Assembly: GCA_028292045.1 (NCBI GenBank)
Contig: JAQGMZ010000027.1
Coordinates: 1-37,092, forward strand
Source: Polaromonas sp.
GTDB lineage: Bacteria > Pseudomonadota > Gammaproteobacteria > Burkholderiales > Burkholderiaceae_C
Length of the DNA: 37,092 nucleotides
Reading direction: 5' to 3'
Below, one piece after another: positions 36,578 to 37,092 of this stretch. Numbering within the stretch: position 1 is the stretch's first letter; each line of letters begins with the position of its first letter. Both the position numbers and the translations under genes were made by a program. Below the pieces are notes generated by a model. The model had not been told where the DNA came from. It saw nothing but the letters and a program-made list of their open reading frames with translations, and ran no database searches.

Positions 36578-37092
36578 TCATGGCAGCAACAATTCGCCGC
36601 GAAAAGTATCGACGGCCGACTCGCGCGCACGGATCAGCCGGGCAGCGCCGTCCGCAACCAGAACTTCAGCGGCCCGGCCCCGGGTGTTGTAGTTGCTGGC
36701 CATGCTCATGCAGTAAGCACCAGCCGACATGACGGCAAGCTGGTCGCCGGCCTTGATATTCAAGAGGCGATCACGCCCGATCCAGTCGCCGCTTTCGCAA
36801 ACCGGGCCCACCACGTCATAAACAAGCCCGGAGGCCTCGCCGCTGGAATCCTTGACCGGAACGATCGCATGAAAAGCCTGGTACATGGCCGGGCGTGGCA
36901 AATCGTTCATGGCGGCGTCGATGATGCAGAAGTTCTTCTGCTCGCCGGGCTTGAGGTAAATCACTTCCGTGATGCAGATTCCGGCATTCCCGACCAGGGA
37001 GCGGCCTGGCTCGATCATCAGTTTCTTGTTGCCGTAGCCGCGCGCATCCAGCTTGGCCAGCAGTTGCCGCCAGAGCGAGTCGGCCTCGGGCG
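36578..37092 (-). CDS. lysA: diaminopimelate decarboxylase, C-terminal part (cut by window edge)
   Basis: The visible 171 residues are the C-terminal barrel of diaminopimelate decarboxylase, which makes lysine from meso-diaminopimelate with PLP. IEPGRSLVGNAG binds the PLP phosphate, VGPVCESGDWIGRDRLL contains the active-site cysteine and acidic residues, and AGAYCMSMASNYNTRGRAAE is the substrate-binding tyrosine region. The reading frame continues past position 37092 (residues before MIEPGRS are in frame), so the start is outside the window. Confidence 0.93.
   Translation of the reverse strand, partial: PEADSLWRQLLAKLDARGYGNKKLMIEPGRSLVGNAGICITEVIYLKPGEQKNFCIIDAAMNDLPRPAMYQAFHAIVPVKDSSGEASGLVYDVVGPVCESGDWIGRDRLLNIKAGDQLAVMSAGAYCMSMASNYNTRGRAAEVLVADGAARLIRARESAVDTFRGELLLP

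Overview
The window reads as ordinary chromosome of a GC-rich betaproteobacterium of the family Comamonadaceae; the mix of genes and protein sequences most resembles Polaromonas, though that genus call is inference. Supporting signs are Burkholderiales-type porins in tandem, a System II (ResB/CcsA) cytochrome c maturation pair followed by msrPQ, a HexR-type regulator directly behind zwf, a groESL operon with a perfect CIRCE element, and two adjacent LpxL-type acyltransferases. No insertion sequence, phage gene, CRISPR array, tRNA or rRNA was seen.

Layout. (1) 1-6632: a minus-strand set of cobC, a cytosolic-type 5'-nucleotidase and the start of an SbmA/BacA/Rv1819c-like ABC transporter, then a plus-strand hybrid histidine kinase that separates cobC from cobS and cobT. 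(2) 6595-9851: a small CWC zinc-ribbon-like protein and ilvA on the minus strand, a leader with a terminator hairpin in front of ilvA, then osmC-like (+) and coq7 (-). ilvA, the CWC gene, cobT and cobS are packed closely enough to be one transcript. (3) 9990-14515: three porin genes, one on minus and two on plus, with clear terminators and a 634-base gene-free region between the divergent ones. (4) 14661-15977: an M20 amidohydrolase. (5) 16046-21692: central carbon metabolism, with zwf-hexR on minus diverging from tal-pgi-HAD phosphatase on plus. (6) 21708-23996: groES-groEL with CIRCE and a promoter that fits both sigma-32 and sigma-70 patterns. (7) 24106-24807: an unassigned protein that looks like a degenerate histidine kinase core. 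(8) 25251-30152: metK, two lpxL-type genes, an epoxide-hydrolase-like enzyme and engB. (9) 30346-36557: cytochrome c4, resB, ccsA, msrP and msrQ on the plus strand, then the truncated lysA at the right edge.

How the genes work together. The cob genes assemble the lower ligand of cobalamin. The zwf/tal/pgi block forms the entry and return points of the pentose phosphate and Entner-Doudoroff routes, probably under HexR. ResB and CcsA attach heme to c-type cytochromes such as the cytochrome c4 made just upstream, and MsrPQ repairs oxidised methionine in the same periplasmic compartment.

The most interesting items are the putative ilvA attenuator that may also govern cobT/cobS, the degenerate kinase-like protein beside groES, the hybrid kinase lying inside the cob cluster, and the BacA/Rv1819c-like transporter beside cobC. 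I found no clearly new multi-gene system. Gene calls rest on recognised motifs; regulatory calls are pattern matches by eye.
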